This document shows positions 47,270 through 62,228 of a stretch of DNA of 64,000 bases, piece after piece. Both the position numbers and the translations under genes were made by a program. The stretch is from Halichondria panicea. Taxonomy: Eukaryota > Porifera > Demospongiae > Suberitida > Halichondriidae. The stretch spans positions 2,140,567-2,204,566 of the forward strand of contig NC_087382.1 of the NCBI RefSeq assembly GCF_963675165.1. Direction: 5' to 3'. The notes under the pieces were generated by a model. The model made no database searches, was not told the DNA's origin, and was given only the letters and a program-made list of their open reading frames with translations. The first letter of the stretch is position 1, and every line of letters starts with the position of its first letter.

Positions 47270-50200
47270 TTAGACTTTATTATGTATGGGACCAATTTCT
47301 GTGCATGTAACAGCAGGACGGTGGTTGACTCTTGTAGGGGGAGGGGCTGGTCTGTAGTCCTCTGTGGTGAGGGGGGCTAGTTCATCCATGTAGGATAGTC
47401 TCAGCTGGTCCGGCCTCGTGGCAGGTCTGATGATGGGAGGAGTGATGTAACGATCAGGGTCAGCTTCTTCCATGGCTCCATCAGTGTACGGTGGGTTCAA
47501 GGCGTCTCTTTGTTCATAGTCGTCTACTACTTCAAGTAATTCATCATCATCATTTGCATTGACTACTGGCTGATACATTTCTCGACCATTGTTAGCTCGT
47601 CTGTCTGCAACATCAACTCCTAAATTCCTTACAATGTCTTCTATCTTCAGCCATGTATTGGTCTTCTTGAGTACGAATTGATAAAAATGGTAAGAGAGTG
47701 TTATTGCAAAGATGATAAAGGATATAGTCATCGAAGTATTGGCTAGTGCTGACTGATCTTTCCTGCTATCTTTGACATAAGAGGTACCAAATGCTAGACA
47801 AACAATATTGAGTAGATACAAAGTTTCGAGGGAATCACGGAATTTGTTTTTGTACAAACGATTATTCAGTAATTTCCAGCTGATTAGTCCAACAGACAGA
47901 ACCCCAGCTGATAGTACGGGTAGAGAATTGTCCAAAGCCAAGGCAGTTATTAGATTATGAGTGATCAGAGTCAAAAGGAGCAGTCCCACCCAGTAGCGAT
48001 GCTTGGGAGTGAATGGAGCATGGTATGCATCCATGAAGCCATTGTAGTATGTGTTTTTAGTCCATTTCATGAGTTTCCATTTTGAACAGAGAGGAAGCCA
48101 TTGTCCAAAGAAGAGCACTACAGTGAACAATATACCAGAAATGAGGATTATGGCGGCAAAAACAAACCGAGGGACGTGACCAGAAGTGAAATATTGCACA
48201 TTGCCGTCATACATCCAAACTATATCACTTGAATTGTTGGGAAAATCCAATACCTTGGTTGCACCATCAGGATAATCCAAGACCCTGTATTGCAGTGCAG
48301 CAATGATAAACCGTAAGAGTTTGGAATAAGAGAGTAGGACGAGTGTGCCTAGGGCAGCAACTGGGTTCCTGTTGGAGAGGAGCTTTGCAAATGAGTCAAA
48401 GTACTTGCTCAAAATGATTATTAAAGGGAAGGTACCATGAAAAAATAAAGTTTTATTTTTTTGCCTTAAAATGTTCTTTGTGGGGTATAAAATAGCCCTG
48501 AGACAAAAAAATATTTTTCTGAAAATTAACTTTTCAGAGAAACAGGACTGTAAAAACACAATTTCTGGCTTAAAATTTTGCTTCCTGTTGTGGTCAAATG
48601 TGGGCGCGGTCAAACGTGACGTCAGAGTAGGCATTTGTGCTGCATGTAAAATGTATTCTGTGTGTGTTGAGTGTGTTGCAGCTGGTTGCTCCTTTACATC
48701 TAGCAGTCATACAGTTCTCTCAGTTGAAATATGAGTGGGAAAAACAAGTCCTATGTACCAGAGCTCACTGAAAAGCAACAGAATCCTGTTTTTGTGTACA
48801 GTGAAAACTCACAGATATGACCTCCCTTGCTGCTCAGTTTGGGATCCAAAAGAGGAAGAAGCTGAGATCTGAGGTCTGGAGCCATTCTAACTGTTTTCTA
48901 TAAGGCAGTTATTCAGAAATAAACTGCCATATCGTCCTGTAAAGAGAGACGGCCCTGAGATCAGAGTCATGGAATGGAGAGATAGCCCTATAGAGAAGTG
49001 CCCGGTCGGCCGCTGTATACGGAAAAGCGAGAACGGAGACAGGTTAATAGCTTCTGTTTTTGTTCAATCATGTATAATTATAATACCTCGCTGCAGTTGA
49101 TACTTGATGCTTTACAAGAGACAACCTCTCTATACCGTGACTCCTGCATGTAGACCCGGCATGCAACTGAGACTCCTGATCAGACTACATATGCATGCAG
49201 TACCTCTCTTCCTATTTTCATGTTGGAAACAACTTCAGCAAGGGTCTCATTGTCATGCAAAGACAAGTGAAACCAAAACTTGACGTGTTAATAATGTAAA
49301 GATTACCGATAGTAACTCAAACCCCATCTAAATTATAAATTATAACTACCAAGGATGTCGATATTTAGTGTGAAGTGCTTGGACTCATGCATGGTGACTC
49401 TCCCCCTGTTGTCAAATCCCATACAACCTAATTTTGAGCCCAGCATCTTCTTCTCCTAAACGTTTGTCGCGACATTGACAAAAACGTAACTTTTAAATTG
49501 TCTCAAGAGTAATACACGTAATACAGGTTGAGTCAATAATCCTGCATGTGAAGAAGAAGGAAATTTGTTACGAATCGCAGCTATACTGCATGCACAGCTT
49601 GGTAGAACAACTCGTATAATTATATGTCTTCCAAGCCAGCCCCAGCACAACCGACTAGTTAAGAAAGTTATACCTTTCGCACTGATAAACTTACTGGTGT
49701 ATACTTCATTCTCATCTGCCTCACCATATCTGTGTTTGTGGGCAGTGTACGCTATCTGTAGCACCCACATATCAAGGATCAAATCCATCACACTGATTCT
49801 CTATTGGTATATACATTTCTACACAACGTACTACCGCATGCATTCACACCTGACACACTCAATTGCATGACTGTATACTTATACATATAGACCTAGTCTA
49901 TATACTAATTAGTCAATTAACATTTCCTATCCTGCCTTCATTGTCACCATCATCATCACCACTCGAACTAGCATGGGAAGGCTTTCTCGCTCATACAGAT
50001 ATGGCTCCACAGCGCTTGTTTTATCTTCACTGCAGCTTCTTTCATGCTCAACAGATGAGAAGGAGTAGGAAAAACTCAACTGGCTTGAAAATCATAGCTA
50101 AAATCACATGTGTCTGTCAGTCAGACTCATGCAGCCACCAGTATGCATCAATTCAATGTTTACTAGTACCTACTCTGACGTCACGTTTGACCGCGCCCAC

Positions 50201-53200
50201 ATTTGACCTCAACAGGAAGTAAAATTTTAAGCCTTTCTTAACAATCCTGTTCCTCAGAAACTTTAATTTTAAAAAAAATTTTTTTGCATCAAGGTTATTT
50301 TATATCTCACAAAGAACATTTTAAGGCAAAAAAATAATACTTTATTTTTTCATGGTACCTTCCCTTTAAAAACATCAGAAGAAACAGGTAAGCAGGAAAG
50401 ACCATCTGAAGGAGCACTTTTGCTTGAGAGTTCATTCCATCATAAAAGCATGTCTCAATACCCAAGTCAAGATTCACCCACGATATGAAAACTGACAAGG
50501 GGTTATGAAAAGGTATGAAGATCGACTGATTTGCAGCTAATATATTCGTGTAGAAGATCAGCCCATGGATAGTGCCTGTTGCTACGGTAATGTTGAAAAC
50601 GAGAATGAATGCAACTAGTACTATGCCTGCCAGGGAAAACGGGAGTAGCAGGAGAAGGTAAGTGTTTGAGCAGAGTTCACATCGTGAAGTACCTAACACA
50701 AGACTCAGTCCTGGTTCACATTTTCCACACAAGACACCACTTCGATTGTAGGCACACTGTTCATCAGGGTTGCTTAGACTGATGTTGACTGGTTTTAGTA
50801 CACAATAGTCAAATGTACAGTTACTAACAACATACCCACTTCCGTTAGTGGTATTAGTCACTCCTATCCATATGTTGTTATTGCTTTCCAATTTTATGGT
50901 CCCATTTTCCTCAGAACAGTTTGTTATCTGATATTTTTGTTGCAAGACTGGATCACAGTCACACTTGCACTCAATTGAGGACATTATTGGCTTGAGTCCA
51001 ATAGGGCATTCACACTTTAGAAAAGATATGTTTAGAATTTGTTTTGAAATTCCCAAATTGTTGCATGGACCATCAGCATAGAGTTCCACTTGAGCAGAGC
51101 TGTCTTGTGAGAATACATTGTACTCTAATTCTGTGCACTGATTGCCAACTTCTTGCTGTGCTTGTCCTTCTTTGAGACGATCAACTCTACTGCTCTCAGT
51201 GATAACAGAACTGTGAATTGTGGCATTATTCATTGGATTTCCAGCTTGGTCTACAGCCATAACACTGATTGTGAATGCTTGTCCTTTTCTAACAGAAATG
51301 GCCTGCTTGGTGGTGTTACACAACTTCACTCTGACAGCCTTTGAAGCTATCCATGAATAATGCACAGTATTGTTCAAGTACTCAAATCCATTGTCTGATG
51401 AAGAGAGTTCGGCTGATACATCCACCGTACACCTGTCTAGTAGACCTCCGTAAATATCTGCTCCTGACTGGGTAGCTGTGTTGTTTGTCAAAAAAGTGTT
51501 GCGATTATTGATTGCACTGTTCAAACATTTAACTTCTTTATTAAATCCAGTCATTAATGAAGACAAGAAAGCTTCGACCAATTGTACCAAAGTCTTAATA
51601 AAATTGATATCAAGACCATAGAGATCCAGAGTTTGAATGAAGCATTCTGTTTGTGTCAGATCTCGTGCAGTACTTACATCCTCTCCTCTACACACACCAC
51701 TCTCAGTACTGTCTGCCACAAATATCCCCCCTCCATATCGAGCCGTATTATTGTGAATTTCTAATATGACCAGCGTTTTACCAAGCTCTAGCTCCAAGTC
51801 CTGTTTCAGAATATAGATCTTAGAACTTTGTTGTAGATACACTCCACCTCCGCTATTGTTTGCTGAGTTTGACTTGATTTGGACGTGAGCGTGAGAAAAA
51901 GTCTTAATGTTTGAAGCGACTGCATAAATACCTCCTCCATTTTGAGCGTCATTTCGATCTATAATACTCTCAAACAGTACAGTCTCCATGTCACTACATG
52001 TACACAGGACAAAGTTATTATTAAATATACAACCAGTAGTGACCTTCGAATCAAATTCAATTTCGCTTGAGTATGCATAAATCCCACCACCATTTTGTGC
52101 AGTGTTGTGAGAAATCTCTATGCAATAGTGAACAAAGAGTGTGCTCTCTCTCAGAAACACACCTCCACCAAAGGTAGCAGTATTGTTAGAAATGACCACT
52201 CCTTCTGCATTGATATAGATTTGACTCTGGACTGCTCTGATGGCTCCACCCTGCACACCACGATTGCTACTGAGAGTTGTGGGTCCATTGAACTCCACTC
52301 GACTGCTTAGAGCATACACAGGGTTTACATTATTGCTAACGTTGTTAACTCCCGTCAATGACAAGTTAGAATGCACTGCGTAAATGATATTTTCACCCTC
52401 TAAATTGTCAAATATGCTTGTATTAGTAATTATCAAAGTTGATATAGCAACCGCAATCACTCCATCTTGTTGAGTGGCTCTGTTGTTTGTGAGCACAGAG
52501 TCGGAAATGATCACAGTGCCATCAGCAACAAAAAACACTCCACCAAATTCAGCACTGTTATTTTTAAACATGACTTTGGAGATGGATATAGTTCCAGTAT
52601 ATACCAAAATTGCTCCACCAGAGCTAGTTTCTCCATTATCAACTACAGCTTCATTGTCCGTTATATTACAGCTCATGATAGATGCATTAACTCTGAAAAG
52701 TGCAATCGCTCCACCAGAGGCTGCCTTGTTGTTTGTTAGCTTGCTATCGGATATTAGTAACTCTTCACTCAAAATCGAAATCGCTCCACCTGCTCTCTCA
52801 GCACTGTTGTATGCTAGCTCACTGTCGTAGATTGAGACACTCCCAACATACTGGCTAAAAATTGCTCCACCGTCAAGGATAGCACTATTGTTCAGTAGTA
52901 GACAGTTGGAAATGAACAAATTACTTTCGGAGGTAAAAATTGCTCCACCGTCAATGATAGCACTGTTGTACGATAGCTCACTGTCAGAGATTGAGACACT
53001 CCTAGCACCCTGGCTACGAATTGCTCCACCGACGATAGCACTATTGTTCAGTAGTGCACAGTTGTATATGAACAAGTTACTTCTGAAGGTGAAAATTGCT
53101 CCACCATATTTAGCAATATTATCCATAAAGTTACAGAAACTTATTGAAACATTAATTGCCGAAGTACCAATTGCTCCACCATTATAATAAGCGCCATTAT

Positions 53201-53890
53201 TTGTAAAGTTGCACCAACTGATAGTCACACTTGCAGAGATCACCTCCACTGCTCCACCATATGTAGTACCAGTATTAAAATTGAACCTTGAACCATTAAT
53301 AACAGTTTGACTTGATTCAATGTTCACTGCACCGCCATCGTTACGTAAGAAGTCACTCTTTTCAATGTACACAGTATCAGCCTTAACAATCAATGCTCTG
53401 TAAGTGTTCACAAAGAGAACTTGTTCAATCGTCACAGTTACCGTACGAGTGATCCAGAGTGTACAAGCTTCCAACTTTAGCAATTTCAAGTCTACCAAAT
53501 AGCATTGAGAAATGTACATATAGCCTGAACTACTTTCATCACTTGCTCCAGTGAAATGCAAACCTTCAATACTCAATGCACTGATATTAGATAACAGCAC
53601 TCTACCAGTTTTGTTAAACTGATAGTGTCATTTTGGCCAGCAATAATCACCTCTGTGAAATTACAAATGTAAAGCATTTCACGTAATATATGATCTCCAG
53701 GTAGAAAGCTCAAGGTGAGATTGTCTCCACCAGACAACAGGGCTGTTTGAACAAGCTGCTCGAGAGTGAAACAAGTTCCATTTTGATAGTCATGACACAA
53801 GTCGGTTGAATCCACTGGCACAATGTGATAGTGCTCACTCCTGGTAACAGTAGCTAGGGTCAGTAGCAGCACCAACCAGGTGCAGTGCAT
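47270..53890 (-). pseudogene. Beta-helix/multi-TM receptor-like gene, copy 5 (transposon-split, frameshifted, mosaic tail)
   Basis: Starts at the family MHCTW (53888-53890). One base is missing near 53615 compared with all other copies, shifting the frame after about 90 residues. The helix and Cys-rich region are then open to the first membrane helices. A 1.94-kb element (48425-50365) interrupts the gene in the LFLLMFL/IIILSKY stretch. Beyond it the membrane domain continues in the compatible frame. From about 47915 to 47494 the sequence switches to a much more divergent relative (KNKFRDSLETLYLLN), then returns to the family's TDGAMEE...ITPPII tail, and ends HNKV. The variable block has five rungs. 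Three independent disturbances make this a pseudogene. Confidence 0.85.
48425..50365. mobile_element. TTAA-target DNA transposon (1.94 kb) with about 200-bp inverted ends
   Basis: Left end AGGGAAGGTACCATG and right end CATGGTACCTTCCCT belong to terminal inverted repeats of about 200 bp (48425-48631 and 50169-50365). TTAA flanks both sides (48421-48424 and 50366-50369). The four other array genes have a single TTAA at this exact place. The interior shows only short reading frames, so it is non-autonomous; TTAA duplication suggests piggyBac mobilisation. Confidence 0.9.
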
Positions 53891-55544
53891 GTTCTCTCCG
53901 ATACTATAAGATTACAAGCATATTTAAATACAATTAATGCAGTATCAGTATACTAGCTGCTTTGCTGCTTCTACTTTGACACCAACACTTAAAACGCGGG
54001 TACTGTCTATACAGTATAGAACATGTGGAATGAGACAATGGTCACCAGGGTTTATGCAATAAGGCTCAAATTCTTATCAGAATCGTTCAGTTTCATTACA
54101 CAAGTTTTGCACAGTGATAACTGATAACTTATACCTAATAGATATATAATTTCCTTTTCAGCTTACAAGATCCAAACACAGTCTCACACACACATGTGAA
54201 TACAGCAGTGGAGTAGACAGGTATAGGACTATATATGACTAGGTAGTATTCCACAGGCCAGAGGGTCTATATAGTATCACTGCATGCAGTAGAGATGTCA
54301 TCAGGCTAATTTAGCAAGTTAATTCAAAGGGATTTTAATGATGCACACAGAAGATAATTCCCTAGTTGAACATGTATAACTACATCAGTTGCAATCAACT
54401 TGTAACCAGGAATGGTTTCTTTCCTTTTCTTAAAACAACCGAGAATTTGATTTCCTACCAATATCCTCAATTTCAAACATGACATTATTACTCCCCTGCA
54501 ATCAATATTAAATACAATCCAAACAAATTTGTGGCTTGGGAAACTCCTCACTGCGTGTAATAACTAGCTGTAGATTTCCGTTTAGCATTTATCAACTTTA
54601 AGAATGCTATTTCTACATCTAATAAGTCAATTGTTGCACACAGCAAATTAGAGTTTGCTAATCTATCATATAGTCAGGTTGTGCTATAGTTCTGCACAGA
54701 GGCTGTTAGAATGGGCTTCCTTTCTTGAGTGTCATAGTCTCCCTTGAGAGCAGCTCTCTCCAAGCAAGCACATGTGTAGCCAGTCTTGTCACCATAGATA
54801 CACTTGGTAGCACGCAACAATATTCTAGCCAGCACATTAAAAGTCCTGCAGCAGTATCAGTTATATATAATTATAATGGAGTTGTAATAAAATAACAGTG
54901 GGGCCACACTTGTAGACTAGCAGGTCAATTAGGAGCATTTCTGCTTCTTGCTATTTCAAGAAGTGAAAAGGGATACAGCTAGAGAACAAAACACAATAAC
55001 CAAATCAGGAGCACATAACCCTTTACTGGTCAAATTGTTGTAAATTTTACAACAACAATCTGGGAGGGAGCGTGCTATCAACTTATGAATGTTGCATGAT
55101 ATTGGATTCTGTGGCAGATTGGATAGTATCATGAATGCGATTATCCTTTGAAGTTTTGCTGAGCTGTTCAATTAGGACACTTAAAAAAAAGAAGGTTTAA
55201 AACCAGCTATACAGCATGTACGTAGGACTGAGTAGTATCCATTGGTAGACCCTCTGGACTATCTTGGTAGCCATAGAATATTTTCAAAGAGGAAGCAGCA
55301 AGCCATTTGTGTACACAGGCACTTCACAAGTGGACACAAGCTCTACAAGTCTACATGCTTGCTAAGCAGCTTAGTTGACCAGAGTGCAGCTTTTAAAGGC
55401 CACACATACTTCCATCGAGGCAGCAGCAAGGCATAAAATCGATGGTTAGTTTGTGCACAGCCATTGACCCACTCATTAAAATTGGGGGCGGCGATAAAAT
55501 CAAGCTAATTTGGTGGGTTGGGCTCAGATGCAAACTAAAGTGAT
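53891..55544. repeat. 5' flank and spacer of copy 5
   Basis: Positions 53891-55015 are almost the same as 31530-32660 upstream of copy 3. Positions 55016-55544 are unique here and I see no gene in them. Confidence 0.65.
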
Positions 55545-55552
55545 GAAACTGT

Positions 55553-56175
55553 TCCACCGAGTGAGGTGTGTACCACAGTCCACCCACCACACTGATGCAC
55601 CATAGTCCACCCACCACACTGATGCACCGAGTGAGGTGTGTACCACAGTCCACCCACCACACTGATGCACCGAGTGAGGTGTGTACCACAGTCCACCCAC
55701 CACACTGATGCACCGAGTGAGGTGTGTACCACAGTCCACCCACCACACTGATGCACCGAGTGAGGTGTGTACCACAGTCCACCCACCACACTGATGCACC
55801 GAGTGAGGTGTGTACCATAGTCCACCCACCACACTGATGCACCGAGTGAGGTGTGTACCATAGTCCACCCACCACACTGATGCACCGAGTGAGGTGTGTA
55901 CCATAGTCCACCCACCACACTGATGCACCGAGTGAGGTGTGTACCATAGTCCACCCACCACACTGATGCACCGAGTGAGGTGTACACCACAGTCCACCCA
56001 CCACACTGATGCACCGAGTGAGGTGTGTACCATAGTCCACCCACCACACTGATGCACTGAGTGAGGTGTGCACCATAGTCCACCCACCACACTGATGCAC
56101 CGAGTGAGGTGTGCACCATAGTCCACCCACCACACTGCATGATGCACCGAGCGAGGTGTATACCATAGTCCACCC
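55553..56175. repeat. 43-bp minisatellite, about 14 copies
   Basis: Units contain CACCGAGTGAGGTGTGTACC and ACAGTCCACCCACCACACTGATG. As 43 is not a multiple of three and the unit lacks stops, all three minus-strand frames stay open for over 200 codons. These are not genes. Confidence 0.92.
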
Positions 56176-56190
56176 ACACATAATTATAGC

Positions 56191-58523
56191 TTACCCAATG
56201 TTATAGAGGAATATTGCTGGGACCATAATCACGAGTCCTCCTATACTGAAGTAAGTGAGACTATCTGCACTCGGCTTGAACAAGAATACACCACAATCAT
56301 CCTCTTGAAACAGGCTCCAGAACAACGCTCCCAGGGGAGTCACCAGTGACTATGTGGGGGGTAGGGGGTTAGGGGGGTTACCAGTGACTATGTGGGGGTA
56401 GGGGTTAAGGGGGGTCACCAGTGACTATGTAGGGGGTAGGCAGGGGGTTAAGGGGGGTCACCAGTGACTATGTGGGGTAGTTGCTGGGGCATTAGTGACT
56501 ACACACTCCATGCGATGATTATATTCCATACCTGCACTATAGCAAGGTAAGCCGCTCCCTCTGCGTATCGAATGAGTAGACCTCCTCCCAGGTACGAGAC
56601 CACGTACATGGCAATGAAGGCCACACCCCTCAACCCTGGCACATAGTTACAACCAGCTCCACCAAAGAAACACTGAATAGCAAACCAATAGCTGCAAGAA
56701 TTGAATAAGAAGAGCAACATAATAAAATTATTATGCTACCCATGCACTAATACATGCATGCAGGAACCCATAAATAAGCCCATACATTTTTTCTATTATT
56801 TTATGGGCTCCTGTTAAAAAATACGGACACAAAATTCTTGTTATCTTCTGATATTTCTTTTCTTGCAGCTTACTTTTCCCCAAAGGTCTGGATGCTACCA
56901 GCAAAGCCATACCACGGCACCACGTCCACCCAGAACAACACACCCACAGAGACAAGTTGATACAGGGAAGTCCAGAAGAGAAAGTAGAACAAGTTAACAG
57001 TTCTCGTGTCCTTTAAACTCTTCTCTTCAATCACGTTCATAACAGCAGCCGGGACCTATAGAGAAGTGTGACCCAGTGTTAGTGTTAGGCTTACGTTACT
57101 GTGAGGACAATTACCATTTTCACCTCACTTGCCACCACTATAGCTACAGTGTACCATGCACATGTAGGGATAGGGTTAGGGTTCACCTCACTTGCCACTA
57201 TAGCTACAGTGTATACCGTGCACATGTAGGGTTAGGGTTAGGGTTCACCTCACTTGCCACCACTATAGCTACAGTGTACCATGCACATGTACAGTGGGAC
57301 CACACTATAGGCTCTGTACACACTGATGGTCGATTAAGTATAGTATTTAAATCTGCTTTGTGGTGCTTTTAAAACGTGAGTTAAAAAGGGTTGTAATAAA
57401 GCATTCTTTCCAAAATACGATATTTACGGAGTGTATGATCATCTACTTACAAATCCAATCATGAACACTAGGGGCCATATAATCCTGGAGAGAGTTGGTT
57501 GAGCAAAGAACTGAGCGTTGCCACCTTTAGAGTTATCATCAAACTGTGCGACTACTGGTATGAGTGAGAACACCAGAGCAGCCACCACTGCACAAGCACA
57601 CAGCAGCTTGAGCAATGTCGGCCGCTTACGCAGAATGAGAAACCTGTGGACATGGAGAAATGAGTTGCAGTATCCGGTCAGGCATTCATATCATTACTTT
57701 GAAAGATCTATTTCAACGATACTAATATAAAGTTGCGGCTGTTGCACATTTTCTCCTACTCCCCCCTGACTCTTTTAATCAATGCATGGCTTAGTGACTC
57801 TTAGGGATATATAGAGCAATGAATCCATGCATCACAATCTCAGTAATAATAAAGCATGCGCGTGGAGAAATTAGTTGATTCTGCAGGAAATAAATATTGA
57901 GGCTAGAGGCATCACTATCACAGTAATAATGTTTATTGTTTAAAGTAGTGTGTGAATACACTTGTACTGGCTATACTGGACATGTGACTAGTAATCAGTG
58001 GCCCTCACCTGAACAGTATGGTGAGTGGGATTGCAGAGTTGGAGAGAATAGCTTGAAGGAAGGGGGCTGTTCGAGTGGGCGGTGAGGCAAACACAACCAG
58101 CACTCCATTCAATGCATCAAAGAACCCGATGAGCATAAACTGCCACTGGGGAAATAGAAGATCATTTTCAACTGTGATGAAACGAAATCGCCTCTCTTTG
58201 CATAATCTGTTGAGTAGGAGCTGGACGGACAAAATCACCAGCAAACAAGTTCCAAATATAATAACAAACGAAATTGAAGCACTGCTCAGAACAAAGTAAG
58301 GGTCCATTTCTGGAGGACTGGAAGTATTTGAGCTGTTTCCAGTTGCATAGCTGCTCTCAAGTGCTGTGCAGTTAGGATTGGAGAAGGAAGCAGTTGCACT
58401 GATCCACAGTGGCAGGCTGACATTCTGCCCCACTTGTCCAATCACTGCAGCCACTGCAAACACAAGGTTAATGGATACCAACAGGTATTGTGATTCTCGG
58501 AGCTTTTCAAGATATTTGGTCAT
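56191..58523 (-). CDS. CRT-like transporter (chloroquine-resistance-transporter family, drug/metabolite transporter superfamily)
   Basis: Five exons join in phase: 58523-58009, 57643-57451, 57055-56874, 56691-56532 and 56349-56191, giving 402 residues, the usual CRT length of about 400 with ten membrane helices. Exon 1 has the first helices, an N-glycosylated loop (GNSSNTSS), and GFFDALNGVLVVFASP with FLQAILSNSAIPLTILF, which match the CRT substrate-cavity helices. Exon 3 has AAVMNVIEEKSLKD, as in CRT. Exon 4 has CNYVPGLRG and GGGLLIRYAEGAA. The TAA after LYNIG may be the true end; a GTAAGC there could also be a donor. CRT proteins act in lysosome-like vacuoles and carry peptides or amino acids; the substrate here is unknown. 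Exons 4 and 5 were copied into the array at 1.1 and 45.7 kb. Confidence 0.8.
56330..56490. repeat. Tandem duplicates of the exon 5 splice-acceptor region
   Basis: Four tandem copies of a unit containing GTCACCAGTGACTATGTGGGG and a G-rich tract. On the minus strand each presents the C-rich tract, the ATAG acceptor and the first codons of exon 5, so alternative acceptors lie in series. Confidence 0.8.
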
Positions 58524-58928
58524 GTTTCCTGGCGCGTTCTACTAGCTGCACTGATGCCAGTGATGGTGGTGGGTTCCTCTTTTGTATTGCTGGAGGGATG
58601 ATGAAATACACCACAGATTCAGAACGTGCTACAGTAGCTACAACGCTTGCACACTGTCTGCATGTGGCTAGCAGGCGCAGCTAACTAGCCCCGCCCCCCT
58701 CCGCACAACTAGTCTCATGAATTAGCCGCCCCCTCCACTCACACACTAGCCCCGCCCTCTCCACACAACTGGTCTCATAAATCAGCCGCCCCCTTCACAG
58801 CGCACATGAGTAAAGTTCTTTATCATGTGACACTGCTTATTGGGTGTGGATACGCCATTATTAGCTTACTAGCTATAACACTCGTGCTCTACAATAGCTA
58901 CTCTTGAGAGGCTACCAGATCAGAGGAC
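58524..58928. promoter_or_regulatory. Shared divergent promoter region (CRT-like and epsin)
   Basis: 405 bp between two start codons in head-to-head order. It has a tandem duplicate (58684-58742 and 58744-58796), each copy with a CCCCGCCC GC-box and a CCGCCCCCT motif. ATCATGTGAC at 58821-58830 is an M-box/E-box type site. No separate gene fits here. Confidence 0.55.
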
Positions 58929-61800
<2,872 letters not shown>

Positions 61801-61867
61801 GTGAGTTATACTCTAATATTATGTCATTACATGTATTTATTGCTGCCCACTTGACAATGCAGCTACT

Positions 61868-62104
61868 AAAGTGTATTTGTGTTGAGTTTGACCTTCATAA
61901 AGTTGTCATAACTTTGTCATACTTTATCAAAGTTACATATGCCGTTGGATTCCTTGTTAAAAGCGCTTCTATCTATATGCTGTAGAGCCAACCAGTTAGT
62001 ATTTTCCATGTAGAAGTCCCAGGCATACTTGTCCACCACATAAAGCATAAATGAAGCCATAATTGACCACATAACTTCCGGGGTCGAACTCAACGCAAAT
62101 AGAC
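61868..62104. mobile_element. Short inverted-repeat element (MITE), copy 2
   Basis: Reverse-oriented relative of 2001-2248, with end motifs GTATTTGTGTTGAG and CTCAACGCAAATAGAC. It lies in the epsin intron after exon 61740-61800. Confidence 0.65.
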
Positions 62105-62228
62105 ATTAATTACCAAACACTGTACACTTCCCGCTATCCTTTCATCTCACTACTTAAAATACAAGCCTTTAATATTATTATAATTGTTAGACAACATAAG
62201 TCGACCCCCCCCTCAAAACTAGTTACAG

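Noticed and set aside
55393-56181. Three overlapping minus-strand frames of over 200 codons
   Set aside because: The 43-bp minisatellite unit has no stop codon in any minus-strand frame; all three frames encode the same rotating repeat.
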